Shown: positions 44,188 through 56,804, counted from the first letter of the stretch. The stretch is DNA of 64,000 nt from Artemisia argyi (GCA_030686995.1 CM060697.1:101836772-101900771), one strand, 5' to 3'. Made by a program: numbers and translations. The notes: generated by a model not told the origin, from the sequence alone.

Positions 44188-46886
44188 ATATGCAAGGCTT
44201 CTAACTTACAAACGCTGACTTTGAAATATCTATATTTTTATTTTATAAAGGTCTAATGTAAATAAATAAAAAAAGATAAAAAAAGAAAAGAAAAAAAAAA
44301 TAAATAATAAATCGTGTCATCATGCTATGAAGGCGAAATTGTATAAAATTGAAACTTGTTTAACCATGACTCGGTCAAAATCACAAACAATACGCAAGTA
44401 TGAGCGGTTTTGGGCCGACGCACCATCAACAACCGAGTCTAGCCCAACACACTAAAAGGCACTAAAATTTTTTATACTCATTATATGTACTAGGCCTAAC
44501 TCACTTAAAAATAAACCCTATTAATTATTTAATCCAAAAAGTAAAAAACGATTGTGAAGGGACAAAAGGGTGAAGGCCAACCCACTTAAATATATTTTAT
44601 TTTGTAGAAGTAATACTTTTGTTGCAAGAATGATTTTTGTTCGTATTTTTGGCTTTTCATACTTGATTATGGTCTATGGATATTATAATATAGGGGTTTT
44701 TTTTTTCCGTGCCAGGCATAATTTTTTTTTGACGTTCTCAGCACCGCCCCTGTTAACGCAAGTGCAATACTATGGATATTATAGACCACTACTTATATGT
44801 TAAAAGAGTAATGATAAAGAGATTTAATTCATATGATTAAATTTATCCTCAAACAATTTATCATGTATCATGTGACGTGTGAAATGTATAGTTTCTCTCT
44901 TATAATTCTGACTATAATCTTTACATGTATTGCGATCTTAGAGTTAGGCATACCTTTAAGTATGAATTTTAGTTATATAAATTATTTTCCATGTTAAAAA
45001 TGGGGTGTGCGAGTGATGTTTTTGGTTTACCCTTAGCAATAGTGCCTTCAACCTTAAGTTCCCACGATTTTCTATCTCGTTAATCCTCAAAGTCATTGGG
45101 TTGCATCTGCATGCTTCTAGGCTGCATTAAGTGGAACATCATAGTTTGGCATACTTTTAGGTGTGATTTTGCATGCATGTTTATGTGTATGGCCACTTCC
45201 ATGCCTTCGTTCATCCTCCCATTCCCATTGTATAAAACACACACACACACACACACTTCTTAAAACCAAATAATCCATTTTAAATTAAATAATAATAATA
45301 ATAATTAAAACACAAAATATATACAAACCAAAAAAAAGAAAAAAAAGAAAAAAAAAAAGGAAATTCGACTTTGACGTATGTCACTCGCTTCATTATCTGT
45401 TCGGGATTTGGTGCATGGGTACCGGTGAGGTGGTGGCGCCATGACACGTCTGCTTGGCGCCGGTTTAAGCCACTGCACCCGATGCTTTAAGTCGAAACTA
45501 AACATGATCTTGAGTTCAGGACCACAATCTAGCTACAATTAGCTAGCTTCTAATTCTAAAACACTATAAGAAGGATCTCAACCATTTAAGAAATGCCTAT
45601 AAATTTGCAAGTTAAAAATGCAAGGAAATTTTAAGTAGCCACTTGATCATTTTGAAACCATGAATAAAAGCCTCAACTTGACATACTATTGGAGTTGTGA
45701 CACGAAACAACTCCGCAAATGGGTGGGAGTGGACTTGAGACAACACTTCTCCTTTCTATTGTTGACAACTATAAAACCTCAAACTCCCTTTGTTCGATAA
45801 AAAATAGATCAACTCTTTTGTGTTGTTTGACGAGGCATAGAATTCATCTACTACTACTAGTAATTTGGTTTTCAATCTTATACTCGTATCTTTATAATTT
45901 CAATAAGTAAGAAACAAATTATTTTTGCATTTTTATAACTCATTCACTCTAGCTGAAAAACAAAAATAAATGTATACTTTAACGACTTATTGATTTGTTT
46001 GGTATAGGTATGCCAACTAATTCATGCCGCTACGCATACAAACCATGTATTAGGGCTGAGCAAAACTCACCCGAAAACCAACTCGAACAGATAAACCGAC
46101 CGAAACCAGGGCTGAATCAAAACGAATCGACCTTATTCGTTTCATTTTGTAAAATTATTTCGGTTTTACTCAGTCGGGTTAAAACACACATTTTCAGTTC
46201 AAAATAGCTAAACCTACCGACCCGAACTTATTCGGTTCGGTCTTGATAGCTTTTATTCGGTGTGGTTCTCGGTTCACATTTTACCGTTATTTGGTCTTGT
46301 TTGCCTTTCAACCCCCCTCCACACCATAACTTGAGTACCTTTTTACGTATTTTCCTTTTTTTTATACGTTAATTATTTCATTTCATTTAGTTAAATCAAT
46401 TTAATCATCATAAAGAGTGCACGGCGCTGTGTGCAACGACGTCACCGTTCTGCACCGCCACCATCACATTCGCTCGCCGTTTGACTCCTCGCTGGGCTAT
46501 TCGCAGGCGTAGTTGGGTATTTCTTTCTTTTTTATTTTTTGTGAGTGAGTGCGATATTTTTGGTTATATGTTATGCACCCACAAGCATCAATAATTTTAG
46601 TTATTGTGTTGTTATTGAATGGATGCTGAGATAACACACTAATAATAATTATAAGTGCACCACTGCACTACACCCCACCTCTCTAACAATTGTGTCAAAG
46701 TTAAATAACCGTTTGTTGTAGACATCTAAAATGAGAAATGATACAAATATGTGTCACGATCTTGATGGGTTGTAAAATAAGTGAGTCCCTATCTGCAGCT
46801 ATCAAGATGATGACACGTATTTTTAGATCCATAATTAGGTCCTCTTTTAGATCAATTCACTATTTCTCATCTAAAATATATATGTA
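44188..46886. other. Intergenic with small repeats
   Basis: (AC)n runs at about 45237-45256 and (AAT)n at 45289-45304. A fragment related to the Tourist-like MITEs lies at about 45405-45485 (GCGCCATGACACGTCTGC). An ACCGAAC/GGTTTT-rich block lies at about 46055-46300. No convincing gene. Confidence 0.45.
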
Positions 46887-47106
46887 GGGGTGTTCATCGG
46901 TTCGGTTCTCGGTTAATCGGTTTATTCGGTTCGAGTTGTTCGGTTAAAAATTTCTTTTGGGTCATAACCAAAAACCGAAGCGAACCGAAAATATCTATGA
47001 CCGAACCGAACCAAGAACCGAATTTTTAATTCGTTCGGTTCGGTTATAAGTTCGGTTTGGTTCGGTTTTCGGTTTACTCGATTTATTACCGAACCATGAA
47101 CACCCC
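46887..47106. mobile_element. MITE built of GGTTCGGTT units
   Basis: Perfect 11-bp ends GGGGTGTTCAT / ATGAACACCCC enclose repeated CGGTTCGGTT words on the left and ACCGAACCG words centrally. It is flanked by TA-rich sequence and lies 206 bp upstream of the subunit e start codon. Confidence 0.65.
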
Positions 47107-47311
47107 TATTTATGTGATCCAGTAAAATCCATATCGAAATGGGCTTATAGGCCCAACAGAAATATGATCCAAAAAACAGAAAACCATTTCCTAGCAACAA
47201 AAATAAAACCATCAAAGTCAGTCAGTCTAGGGTTTTTATAAAAAGAACAGAGAGAATCAGATCTACAACAAAGTCACCGGTCTAGCAAGAGATAAATAAT
47301 CCAAAGAAGAA

Positions 47312-50300
47312 ATGACTCCACCAATTCCCGGCCCTTACTCCGGCACCAGCACTCTTGCTTTGGTTTGTTTGATTTTTATGTGAATTTTTTAATTTTGTTC
47401 ATTTTGATGATTTTAATAGTTTGTTGTAAATTGATTTGATGATTTATGATCTAGTGTTAGCTTAATAATGTTAAAAGTGAGAATCATGATTTTATATTAA
47501 GGTTTTGTTAACCTTAATTTGTTATCCTGGCAAGACTTTTCTATGGGTAAGTTTTGTAAATGGGGTGTTTGTCTTAGCTTGTATGATATGCTCATAAGCT
47601 TATCAAGTTTATAATAAGCTTATTAGGCAATCAAATAAATTAAGTTAAACACCGACTAACCATATGGATGAGACTATATGACCACGACCTTTATTTTCTG
47701 ATAATGGAAATTTTTCTGTTGCGTGTGTATACATGTGTTGTATGTGGGATGTATATACATGTTAAAGGGTTTTTGTTTTTTTGTGTAAAAGGCTTATTTC
47801 TTACGCAATTAGATGTTAAAAACTGGTTGATTTAAATTTTTGTTGAATAGTGTGCCTTATAGCTTTTACTCCGGGTGAGAAAGTGAGAAACGTGTGTTAT
47901 ATTTGGGCTGTATGTAGTTGGTGTGAAATGGGCGGTTTTGTGTAAGAGTTAGATGTTGTTGTGCGTTTGTGTGCAAACAGTTATAGTTTTCAGTGTAATT
48001 CTGAGAAACTACTATGCTTGTGAAGAATGTGGAAAGAACACCCTAGTTGTTAGAAAATAGGTAAAAGAATACTCTGTTTGCAATATGTAGTGCTAAAAGA
48101 TTTTCTCAGTCATGTACTATTGCGAGTATATTGGTTAATGAGTTGGCACGTACTAACAATGGTGTAGAAAAAAGAGAAAATCTTACGTTATTTTAAATAA
48201 CTTAAACTGTCAACTCTAAGATATGTACATGAATGTTCTGTGCTTTTGTGCGTGTTTTATGATTTGAGGTTTCTTTGGTGTTGAGATTTTTATGGGTATT
48301 AAATTTTATTTTTGTAGGTGGCTCGTGTGTCTGCCTTCTCTGCTGGACTTGTTTATGGAAGTCTGAAGCTCAAATACCTTAAGGTATTGCATGCATTCGT
48401 GCCTATTAATTTAATGTTTGAAACTGTATTTATGTGTGGTTTATACCGATAGTTCTTCTGTGTATTTGTACTCTGGATGGGTTTGGCTTTCTGATATCTG
48501 TGTTTATGTTATAAGGATCATGATGCATTTTCTATATTTTTTGTTTCATACAGTTAAATAAAGTTGCATGTCAAATACTCAACTATTTTGTTCTTATTGG
48601 CCTATTATTCATGCAATTGTTTCTTGCTTGCTGTCTTTGCAATCGAAACATAGGAGACATAAGTTTGACAATGACATTAGGTTCTTCACACTTGTAGGAG
48701 TGTTGTACTCAACCTTGTATAAATGGTGCCTCATTGCATGTTTTCTGCAGTGGTGACACAAAGGGGTACATGTTTTGGATTTTCTTTTTCCAGTCTAGTT
48801 ATTTTGGAACTTGGTAATTTGGGTTGAGCTTCTAAGAAATAGCGAGGGTTGGACTGGCTTTGCATAAGTGACAATGTAAAATTTTTAGGACTCTGTTTTA
48901 GGAAAATCTCATTTTCTAATTTCAAAATGATTGGCCTGTTGTAAGGATGTCAGTCAAGCTTTTCAAAATGGCGCTAACTGCTTTGTTTTAGCATTGGTGG
49001 CATAGGTCAAGCTTTAGTTACGTGGGTTGAGCTTATAGGAAATAGTGAGGGGTTGGACTGGCTTTGCTCTAGCAGCTTAAGATAGACTTTAGGCACTTTA
49101 TTTCAGGGAATCTTTTAGACTTTTTCATTCTCCAAACGATGGTTTTTTTGTACCTGGAGGTTTTCAAAGCTTGTTGTAGCAGAGCTAGGCCGCTAGCTGT
49201 GTTCTGTTAGCATCAGTGGCATTGTAAACGTTTTTGGGGCTGAACATCTGCCTACAAGGCTACAACTGTGGATGTTAAAATAATTTTTGCCATTGGACAT
49301 TGATTATTTGAACTTGGATCTTGCTTGTAGTTCATTATGTTATCGTTTTTGCAATAGAGGTCCGGGAATTTGACACAAACCAAGTAGTAGGCTAGTTCAT
49401 GGTCACACAATAATTATGAGAACTTGGTCATAACTTTTATAAAGTGCCACATTCACAGACGGTGATAGACATCTCCGTTACTGATACTATGGATATAAAC
49501 TTGGAAATTTGATATCTCGGAAACCTAGTTTCTATCGTGAGTCTATGATGAGCATTGATACTTGAATGTCTAACTTAGGTGTGAACTTTTCAGAGTTGTT
49601 GTTGGTACTAGATTTAGCCATCTAGGTGCTCTTTTCATAAGCCTAGTAGAGTACATCAGAGGCTTTATGCCTTTATTATAGAAACTTTGAACACCTATGA
49701 TCAAACTGGAATGACACTAGCGCTTCTTATGAAAATGAATTCAAGTTTAGTCAAAATTGTTGAAACGCTAGTATTGGGATACCTGTATATTTATCTTATA
49801 TACTGTTGTAACATGCTAGACTTTGTGATTTGTTATTATCTTTGTTTCCCAATGCATAGGGGTTTTGGCTCGTCTGGTGTATGATATGGTTGGAATAGGT
49901 GTGTCTTTGACTGTAGTTTTGGTACCTGATGGTTATTCTTGCTCCCTTTGGAAATTAGAGAGAGAATGAAACACACGCTTAGAAACCGAGGCTACTTTCA
50001 TGCTCACAATAAGAGGAAAAAAAGAAAAAAAAAAAGAAAAAAAAAGGCAAAGTGGACGATAAATAAGTTTAAGTATGTGCTTATTTTTAATAATCTTGTC
50101 TGAAATACAACTATGATTTCTTTAGCGGTATGGTTTTTTTATCTGTTATATGTACACTGAGTAGAATCGTAGACGTAGCACTTTTGACCCATTTTTTATA
50201 AGTGGGCCAACACAGCTTAAGTTTTTATCTCCTCATCGGTCAAATGTGTAACTTTTATAAACCTTAGCTAATAATTTAATGGGCTGAATATGTCCCAAAA

Positions 50301-50637
50301 GTATACAATATTTTTGACAAAAAAGTGCTCTTCTATAAATAGTTCATAAGATAATTAAATTTGGGACAAAGAGTGTTTTTAAGTTCTACTAGTACAATAA
50401 TTTTTTTGAAAACCTGTTGCTTTACCTGCTCGACTCGCTGGATATGCCAATTTTATAGTACACACATCTTATAGACAATCCTCTTTTATCTTTACTTCTT
50501 TTTAGCCACTATACAATGTTCACAAATGTGTGCATCGTGTTATTGGTGACAATCATTTATTGACTTTTCTTGGTTCGCATATGTTCCAGTCAAAGGCCAA
50601 CTCGCAAAGGAAAGCTGCGGCAAAGGCACATCACTAA
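47312..50637 (+). CDS. Mitochondrial ATP synthase subunit e-like protein, 54 residues, three exons
   Basis: Exons are 47312-47362, 48318-48383 and 50590-50637, all with GT-AG borders and intact phase. Exon 1 encodes MTPPIPGPYSGTSTLAL, exon 2 VARVSAFSAGLVYGSLKLKYLK, and exon 3 SKANSQRKAAAKAHH and a stop. The short Pro-rich start, one membrane-spanning stretch with a GxxxG-like spacing (SAGLVYGS), and the basic Lys/Ala/His tail match the small plant F1Fo-ATPase membrane subunit that I remember as subunit e. That subunit supports dimer formation in the inner mitochondrial membrane. Intron 2 (2.2 kb) makes up most of the gene. The 5' UTR lies in 47215-47311. The family assignment is from memory of similar plant proteins and not from a search. 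Confidence 0.75.
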
Positions 50638-51589
50638 AAGAAGTGAATGAGATAGAGATTTACGTTTTGAATAATTCTTGATGATTCAGAGTGAATTAGT
50701 GTGGCTACTAGCCATGGCATCTTATCTTTTGTTTGTAACAGTTTAATTTTGTTGAGACAATGCATTTACTTGAATTTATACTTGTTTAAACCATGAGAAA
50801 TGGTTATACTTTTCTTGGTTTCTTGACGTAAACATATTTGAATAGTAGTCATGCCAGTAGATAACTGTTCCTTGTGCGTAGAATATGTTTTGAATCCTCA
50901 TTCCTGAAACCAAATGCGGGGACACTTGATCCGATTTATATGAATTCTTATTTGGGTTAGACGGGAGGTAATTTGGATCACCCAAATACCGACTTCAATA
51001 AGGATTTTGAATTTGGTTTCCGTTACTTGCCAACAGTTTAGACTGATGAAACCCTGGTACACAACTCATTTGACAGTTTTGAGGGGCAAACTCGTCCTAC
51101 TGAACCATCTATAATTATGTTAATACTCTGACAGTGTTATTGTTTAATTGGTTGTAAAGGGATTCATTTCGTTTACAGTTTACATTAGCTCCACACCAGC
51201 AATGACTTTGACTGATTGCTGCAACTTGTAGAAGCTACAGTTCAACACATCTACTAATTATAATCTGATCTAATTATTATAAAAAAAATAAAAAAAATGC
51301 AGTCTTAGGAAGTTTAGGAGGGACACAAAAAACTCATGGCGAAGACACATTTTATTCCAAGTATTTAACAGTTAATGTGTTCATGATGTAGCATTAAAAC
51401 ATTTTCCTTAAGTTATATTATCTTGTAATTTTGAAAGGTTAGCTTAAAACATAGCAAACGTACATGTTACTCAATGAGACAAGTAGCATAAAAAGGTTAG
51501 CTTAAGTTATATTATCTTGTAATTTTGAAAAAAATAATAATAATAATAATTAAGTTGTCCTTAATTTTTCCTTTTTCATATCGGTAACT
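50638..51589. other. 3' flank of the subunit e gene
   Basis: Probable 3' UTR and AT-rich spacer. A near-duplicate of GCTTAAGTTATATTATCTTGTAATTTTGAAA occurs at about 51411 and 51501. An (AAT)n run lies at 51535-51550. No gene. Confidence 0.45.
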
Positions 51590-51594
51590 GGTGG

Positions 51595-52115
51595 TGTATG
51601 TGTCTGAAGGACATGTTTGTGAAGACAAAGGTCTTTACGTGTCCGAATGACATCTGTTCGAAAGAACGAAGACCGGACGACCACAACAGAGGAGGAGCAC
51701 TCTTTTATTCTGAAGACCTTTTTACCCGAAAATTCATACCAAGGATCATACTCGAGCCGCCTAACCTAGATAATATGGGATATTGCCCCCCACGTGGACT
51801 AATGCCTAGCACCTAGGCTAGGCATAGCCCGACTTATTATTTTCCCATGTTATCAGGTAAAGTGGATGGGTATTACCCTAACCTAATTCAATGTTCAACT
51901 AACTTATTCACTATGCATTTACTCTCACATTTATTAATGTGCCTTTCGGCCTAAGCCTTTACTTACTATCACGCCAAAGCTTGGTCTTGGGGTTAAACTC
52001 AGAGCGAGGCTAATGTGCTTCCTTCATCTGTGTAGGTGCTCGACGGACGTTACTTGTCAAGTCTGGAGGAACCAACACGTGTTCAATCCAAGAAGCAGTT
52101 ATTTACCTTTACAAA
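51595..52115 (+). mobile_element. Putative 5' LTR of a gypsy element
   Basis: The region ends just before a primer-binding-like site (TTGGTGCCATCCGTGGGAC, 52116-52134) and precedes a gag. The left border (TGTGTCTGAAGG) is a guess, and no second LTR is present. Confidence 0.45.
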
Positions 52116-52162
52116 TTGGTGCCATCCGTGGGACACATTATTCAATCTACCAAGGTTATAGA

Positions 52163-53315
52163 ATGACGGGGCCTACCCTAGATTCCAACCTACGAACTCC
52201 GCTCAATCAGGCCGGAGGGAGTAGAGAAATTAATTCCAACTCACCTAGTACACAGGACCTCATTGCGAGGCACCTATCTGCTCTCCGAACCCTTCTGAAA
52301 GAACATAATGATCAGACCACCCGTACGCCAACTCCATTGCGTCTAGATTTCAGTGATGACACCTTATTCGCATCTGGAGAAACAAATAACAATGCAACAA
52401 GAGGATCTAAAGAAGACGACCTCCAAAAAGGCAAAAACCTTTCAAAGAATCTTTAAGGCCACCATTCACGAAGGGGATCATCGAATTCTCGTCCCCGCAC
52501 AGTGCCTACGAATGTGAAGATTTATGACGGGTTGAAGGATCCGAATGATCACATTAGTAAATTCGCTGGAGCAGCGAACTCCGGGGAATGACTAATGCCG
52601 ATATGGTGCTAGATTTTCCAACAGATTTTAGATGGTTTGGCTAGGGGATGGTTTGATCGGCTTCCCCCGAGTTGTATTGATAATTAGGCTGAGCTCCATA
52701 AGCGGTTTATGACAAGGTTTGCGTTGTTGAGAACGTGCTTCAAGGACTCTACGGGAATCAAAAAGATCACCCGAAGAGCGAATGAAACGTTGCCAACGTT
52801 CAAGGAACGATGGACCAAGCAATGTAGCTATATTATTTATTTTCCGGAGGCCATGCAAATCTCGTCCTTCATGAGTGCTCACAGGTGTTTGGAATTGGCT
52901 AAACGGTTTTTTGATAAGATACCTCGTACCGTAGATGAGATGATGAGGAGGGTAGATGACTTTTTTAGGTCAGAAGAAGCGTATATTAGTACGGAGCTGC
53001 CAAGGGGTGAGACATCCGACTCACATATGAGGGCCCAACGTCCATCCACTCGTAATGATAGACCTCCGAGAGTCCCGTATGGGGGAGATCTTCGCCGGAA
53101 CAATCATCGAAATGACTACCGGTCAAGAGAAATACTCCCCATATGTTGCACCCAGAAATGATTACCGGCGGAATGATCTTCCTAGAAATGACATACCTCG
53201 TCTAACTTTAGTTCATTGACCAAGCCACCGAAGGAAATTCTAGCAACAAAACACCAATTGCGCCTTCCTCCCCCACCCGCGATGGTAGGGGCTCCGAAGA
53301 GAGAAAACATTGATA
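52163..53315 (+). pseudogene. Ty3/gypsy gag (Ogre/Tat-like), decayed
   Basis: It starts at the ATG at 52163 after the primer-binding site and is open to 52456. It then continues in other frames with NVKIYDGLKDPNDHI, ARGWFDRLPPSCID (stop near 52684), and from 52709 ITRRANETLPTFKERWT, MMRRVDDFFRSEEAY and TELPRGE. These are the usual blocks of plant Tat/Ogre-type gag. Several stops and frameshifts occur, and the sequence dissolves after about 53315 with no pol. Confidence 0.75.
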
Positions 53316-53553
53316 GGTTTTGACATCTTGACAAGTCCAGCCCCTCCGTGCTTTTCCACTTTGCAACTTAGACCAAGTCTACCAACTTTATTGCATTTAT
53401 AGCCAAAACTATAATACACATAATAACACAATCAGTCCTTAAAATGTCCCTAAAATATCAGATGTTTTCATAATGGGATTATACATTTTAACAGTAAGAC
53501 ATACAGGTATTATAAGCACACCTACATTTGTCTGAGAGGATACGTGAATCATC

Positions 53554-54746
53554 AATTGTGTAAGAGGATAAGAGGATAATATGTTTTTATTGATTGATTG
53601 TCCCATGTATACAATGATCACACATATATGTGGAGCGTATACAAGATTTGTATAAGGTAAATACTAATAACCCTAGTCACCAAGTGACAATCATGCTTAT
53701 CTCCTAGTAATCATGCTTATCTCCTAGTCACCAAGTGACAACATATTACGGGCTAACACTCTCCCGTAGTCCGAGTGTTGAAATCGCGAAAGCTTGGACG
53801 GGAGATTAAAAGCTAATAAACAATAAAGTAAAACTAATAAATAATTGTTGAAGAAGACATTCGATAGCAAGCGGAAGCACATCTTTAAGCAGCAACAGAC
53901 ATAAACATGCAACAAACCAGATAAACTAAAGTATCCATACCAAACAAGATAAACCAAAGTATACTGACCAAATGGGATAAACCAAAGTATCCCTTACCAT
54001 ACAGGATAAACCAAAGTATCCTGACCAAACGGGATAACCCAAAATATCCCCTACAACTAAAACAAACGAGATAACCGAAAGTATCCCTACAACTAAAACA
54101 AAGGAAATTACAACTAAGACTCATGCACTAACATCAAAAGAAAAAAAAAATTAGAAAACGAAAGTTGGTTTTAAAACTTCAACCCCCAAAGAACCTTCCA
54201 AACAAACGGGGTGTGTTTTTCTAGATACACCATTTTTTATTTATTTATGTATTATTTTTTTTGAAGATCTGAACATAACACTTGAATCCGATATCATCAT
54301 CAGACTCTTCCTTCTTAGACGAAATATTGACGATGTGCATGATGTAAATATCTTTTATTGACTAATGGGTTGATGTGGGGATGAGTAAGAATTCAGTTGT
54401 AGTTGTGGAGAACAACAAAGAGGTTAAGGTTTAAAGGGAGTCCTCTGAACCTCCGGCGTGTAGCCGGTAGCCGGATACGGTGATGGAAGAGTTTAGGTTT
54501 GTTAGGATCGATTGACAAAGGCTATTAATACCATGTAAGAGGATAAGAGGATAATAGGATAACATGTTTTTATGATTGATTGTCCCATGCATACAATGAT
54601 CACACGTATATATGGAGTGTATACAAGATTTATATAAAGTAAATACTAATTACCCTAGTCACCAAGTGACAATCATGCTTATCTCCTAGCAATCATGCTT
54701 ATCTCCTAGTCACCAAATGACAATAATGTTACGGGCTAAAAAATTA
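53554..54746 (-). mobile_element. TRIM-like short LTR element, ~1.2 kb
   Basis: Direct repeats of ~200 bp (53559-53758 and 54534-54741) enclose 775 bp. In minus, TGGTATTAATAGCC (tRNA-iMet-type primer-binding site) abuts the right LTR, and ACTACGGGAGAG (polypurine tract) abuts the left one. The flanks are AATTG (53554-53558) and AATTA (54742-54746), a 4/5 match. There is no gag or pol. Small size with intact LTR, PBS and PPT fits a terminal-repeat retrotransposon in miniature. Confidence 0.75.
53917..54095. repeat. Minisatellite of GGATAAACCAAAGTATCC units
   Basis: Six to seven degenerate units of 27-36 bp lie inside the TRIM-like element. Each core starts GGATA and ends TATCC, so it is an imperfect dyad. 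Confidence 0.7.
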
Positions 54747-54905
54747 TACACTCCCGTAAATCAGATATATTTGTGAGGTGGAGATGTGATAACGTGCTGC
54801 TTAAAATTGACAACTCCGATCCTCAAACTCCATTTCGGATCTAATGGGCCGGAATTAAGGCCGAAGATAAGGGGAGAGGCGGTGGCGTTTGTACAGGGGC
54901 AATAT

Positions 54906-55247
54906 TTAAAAAATGGGAGATCGATCACGAGGGGTCTGAATCCAAGCGAAATAGCCGAGTGTAGGATTCACCAATCCAATTGTCAAGCTAGAAGCGGGTA
55001 TCACACCATTGCCAATCTTCTTGAAAATTGATGGCAAGTTGATCCCAAGGTTACTAAGCTCATCTTTTAGTTTTGCATTGCGGAACCATATATGGACCTG
55101 ATTTAGATTTGATAGAAGATGAATCAAGTTATCCGCCATCAAAGCCATGAATAGAACGAATAAATTTGCACCAAAGAGCATCATTTTCGGTGTGAAATCT
55201 ACACCACCATTTGCAAAGCAAGGATTGATTACAAGACGGAAGAGCAC
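54906..55247 (-). CDS. Unrecognised 113-residue ORF with a hydrophobic segment
   Basis: The frame opens at a GTG rather than an ATG. It has a hydrophobic stretch (MMLFGANLFVLFMALMA) and a moderately charged centre (WFRNAKLKDELSNLG). No family is recognised. It may be an exon or a captured fragment, since codon-like composition is better than in its surroundings, but a chance frame is possible. Confidence 0.28.
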   Translation of the reverse strand: MLFRLVINPCFANGGVDFTPKMMLFGANLFVLFMALMADNLIHLLSNLNQVHIWFRNAKLKDELSNLGINLPSIFKKIGNGVIPASSLTIGLVNPTLGYFAWIQTPRDRSPIF

Positions 55248-55315
55248 CCTTACAAGGCTTATATATACACAATCAATATAAACTTAAAACTAAAAAGCTA
55301 AATCTATTAGAACAT

Positions 55316-55365
55316 ACTAGCAGGGTATCCGCGCGTTGCAGCGGCGGGTACCCTGAAATAAATTT
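55316..55365. repeat. GC hairpin, possible transposon terminus
   Basis: AGGGTATCCGCGCGTTGC followed by GCGGCGGGTACCCT forms a strong imperfect hairpin in AT-rich DNA. Hairpins of this kind mark ends of some plant elements, including Helitrons, but no partner end was found. Confidence 0.35.
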
Positions 55366-55439
55366 TTTCGATAAATAATATATTTTAGTTTATTATGTTC
55401 TTTTTGACAATAAATTTACAGATATCAAGAATTTCGTAA

Positions 55440-55555
55440 AGCCTGTGCCCGTTCGGGCTCGAACCCGTTGGCCCGTGCCTGTTCGAGCTTGAGCCCGTTT
55501 GGCCTGCGCCCGTTCGGGCTCAAGCCCATTTGGCCTGTTGCCCGTTCGGGCTTGA
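55440..55555. repeat. Tandem GCCCGTTCGGGCT repeat
   Basis: About three and a half units of 35-40 bp, each with the palindromic core GCCCGTTCGGGC or a variant, lie between AT-rich flanks. Confidence 0.7.
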
Positions 55556-55724
55556 ATATTTGTATAATGTGTTTTACTATTTGTAATAGTGAAATTTAAT
55601 GCAGGAATTGTGTTTAATTTGGTTGTACAATATGATTGATAATTTGTATTTCTTATGTAAGGGGTGTTTTAATAACTGTATTAATTGTATTTATTGACCA
55701 ATTAAATAATTGATTACATAAAAT

Positions 55725-56160
55725 AACATTAATGTGGTGTTTTGTTGTACACTATGCTTCTTGTCTTGTACGTCTGAAAATTATGTGCATTAAAGTGTTG
55801 TAAACTATGTTTCTGTTCTTGTAAGTAGTAGTCATTAATAACATTGACCACTTTAATAGCATTAATGTACGTTGTAAGTCTGAAAATTACATCATGCTTA
55901 TTTTGTTGTTCATTATGCTTATTTTGTTGTAAATTTGAAAATTGGTTGCAGCTATTATACATTGTGCTTAAATGGTTGTAATTTTTGGTGAAGGGTGTTT
56001 TTAATAGCATTAATGTTGTTTGATAAAATTTTGGTCTTAAAATGACACCACACTTTATTTTGTTGTACAATATGCTTACTTTATTGTAATTCTGAAAATT
56101 GGGTGCATTAAAGTGTTGTAAACTATGCTTAATTTCTTGTAAATCTTAAAATTTTGGAGA
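55725..56160. repeat. AT-rich degenerate repeat
   Basis: Phrases such as TTGTTGTACA, ATGCTTATTTTGTTGTAA and TCTGAAAATTGGGTGCATTA recur at irregular spacing. Frames across it are low complexity and I do not consider them genes. Confidence 0.55.
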
Positions 56161-56283
56161 GAGAGTATGATTTATATATAGACATGTAGTATAGGAAAAC
56201 TAGAAAACAAAATCTAGAGGGGAAAAATGTTAAATATTTAGCAGTCGTTTAGTCGGTTTGTTTAGACCCCTATATATAAACTA

Positions 56284-56598
56284 AGGGTGAGCATTACCGA
56301 CCGACCCCCGATTACCGGCCCGATTCCGACCACCCGACGGCCCGATTCCGATCCCGACTAGCAAACGGGTCGGGAGTCGGTTTGCTATTCCGGCGAACTC
56401 GGGAGTCGGGTCGAGACGGGTCGGGTCGGGACGGGCCAAAACCGAAGAAAGAACAAAGCGATACCGACATCCCGACCGAATCCCGACACCGACCGAACCG
56501 ACCGACACACACCGACTGGCAATCGGGTCGGGACTCGGTTATGATTTTGCAGGTAATCGGGATCGGGACGGGTCGGTTCCGGCCCGATACTCACCCCT
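56284..56598. mobile_element. MITE built of CGGGTCGGG/CCGACC units
   Basis: Ends AGGGTGAGCAT and ...ATACTCACCCCT are inverted. The inside is a dense set of CCCGACC and CGGGTCGGG words. It has the same architecture as the element at 46887-47106 but a different unit. It ends 123 bp upstream of the RPN10-like start codon. Confidence 0.62.
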
Positions 56599-56721
56599 AA
56601 TATAAACCATCAATATGAATATGAAAGGAACAACGTTCATTCGAAGTGAAAAAAATAAAATAAAAAATCAGACCTTAAACTATCAAACTAACGATCGATT
56701 CACAAACAATCGATTTCAAAC

Positions 56722-56804
56722 ATGGATTCTGAGGTACTTTCTTCTAGCATCTTTTGTTTGTTTTTATTTAAAAAAATATAGGGTTTTTTATATATACATA
56801 CATA

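Noticed and set aside
56281..56600. Arg/Pro/Gly-rich ORFs on both strands
   Set aside because: They are translations of a palindromic CCCGACC-type repeat element.
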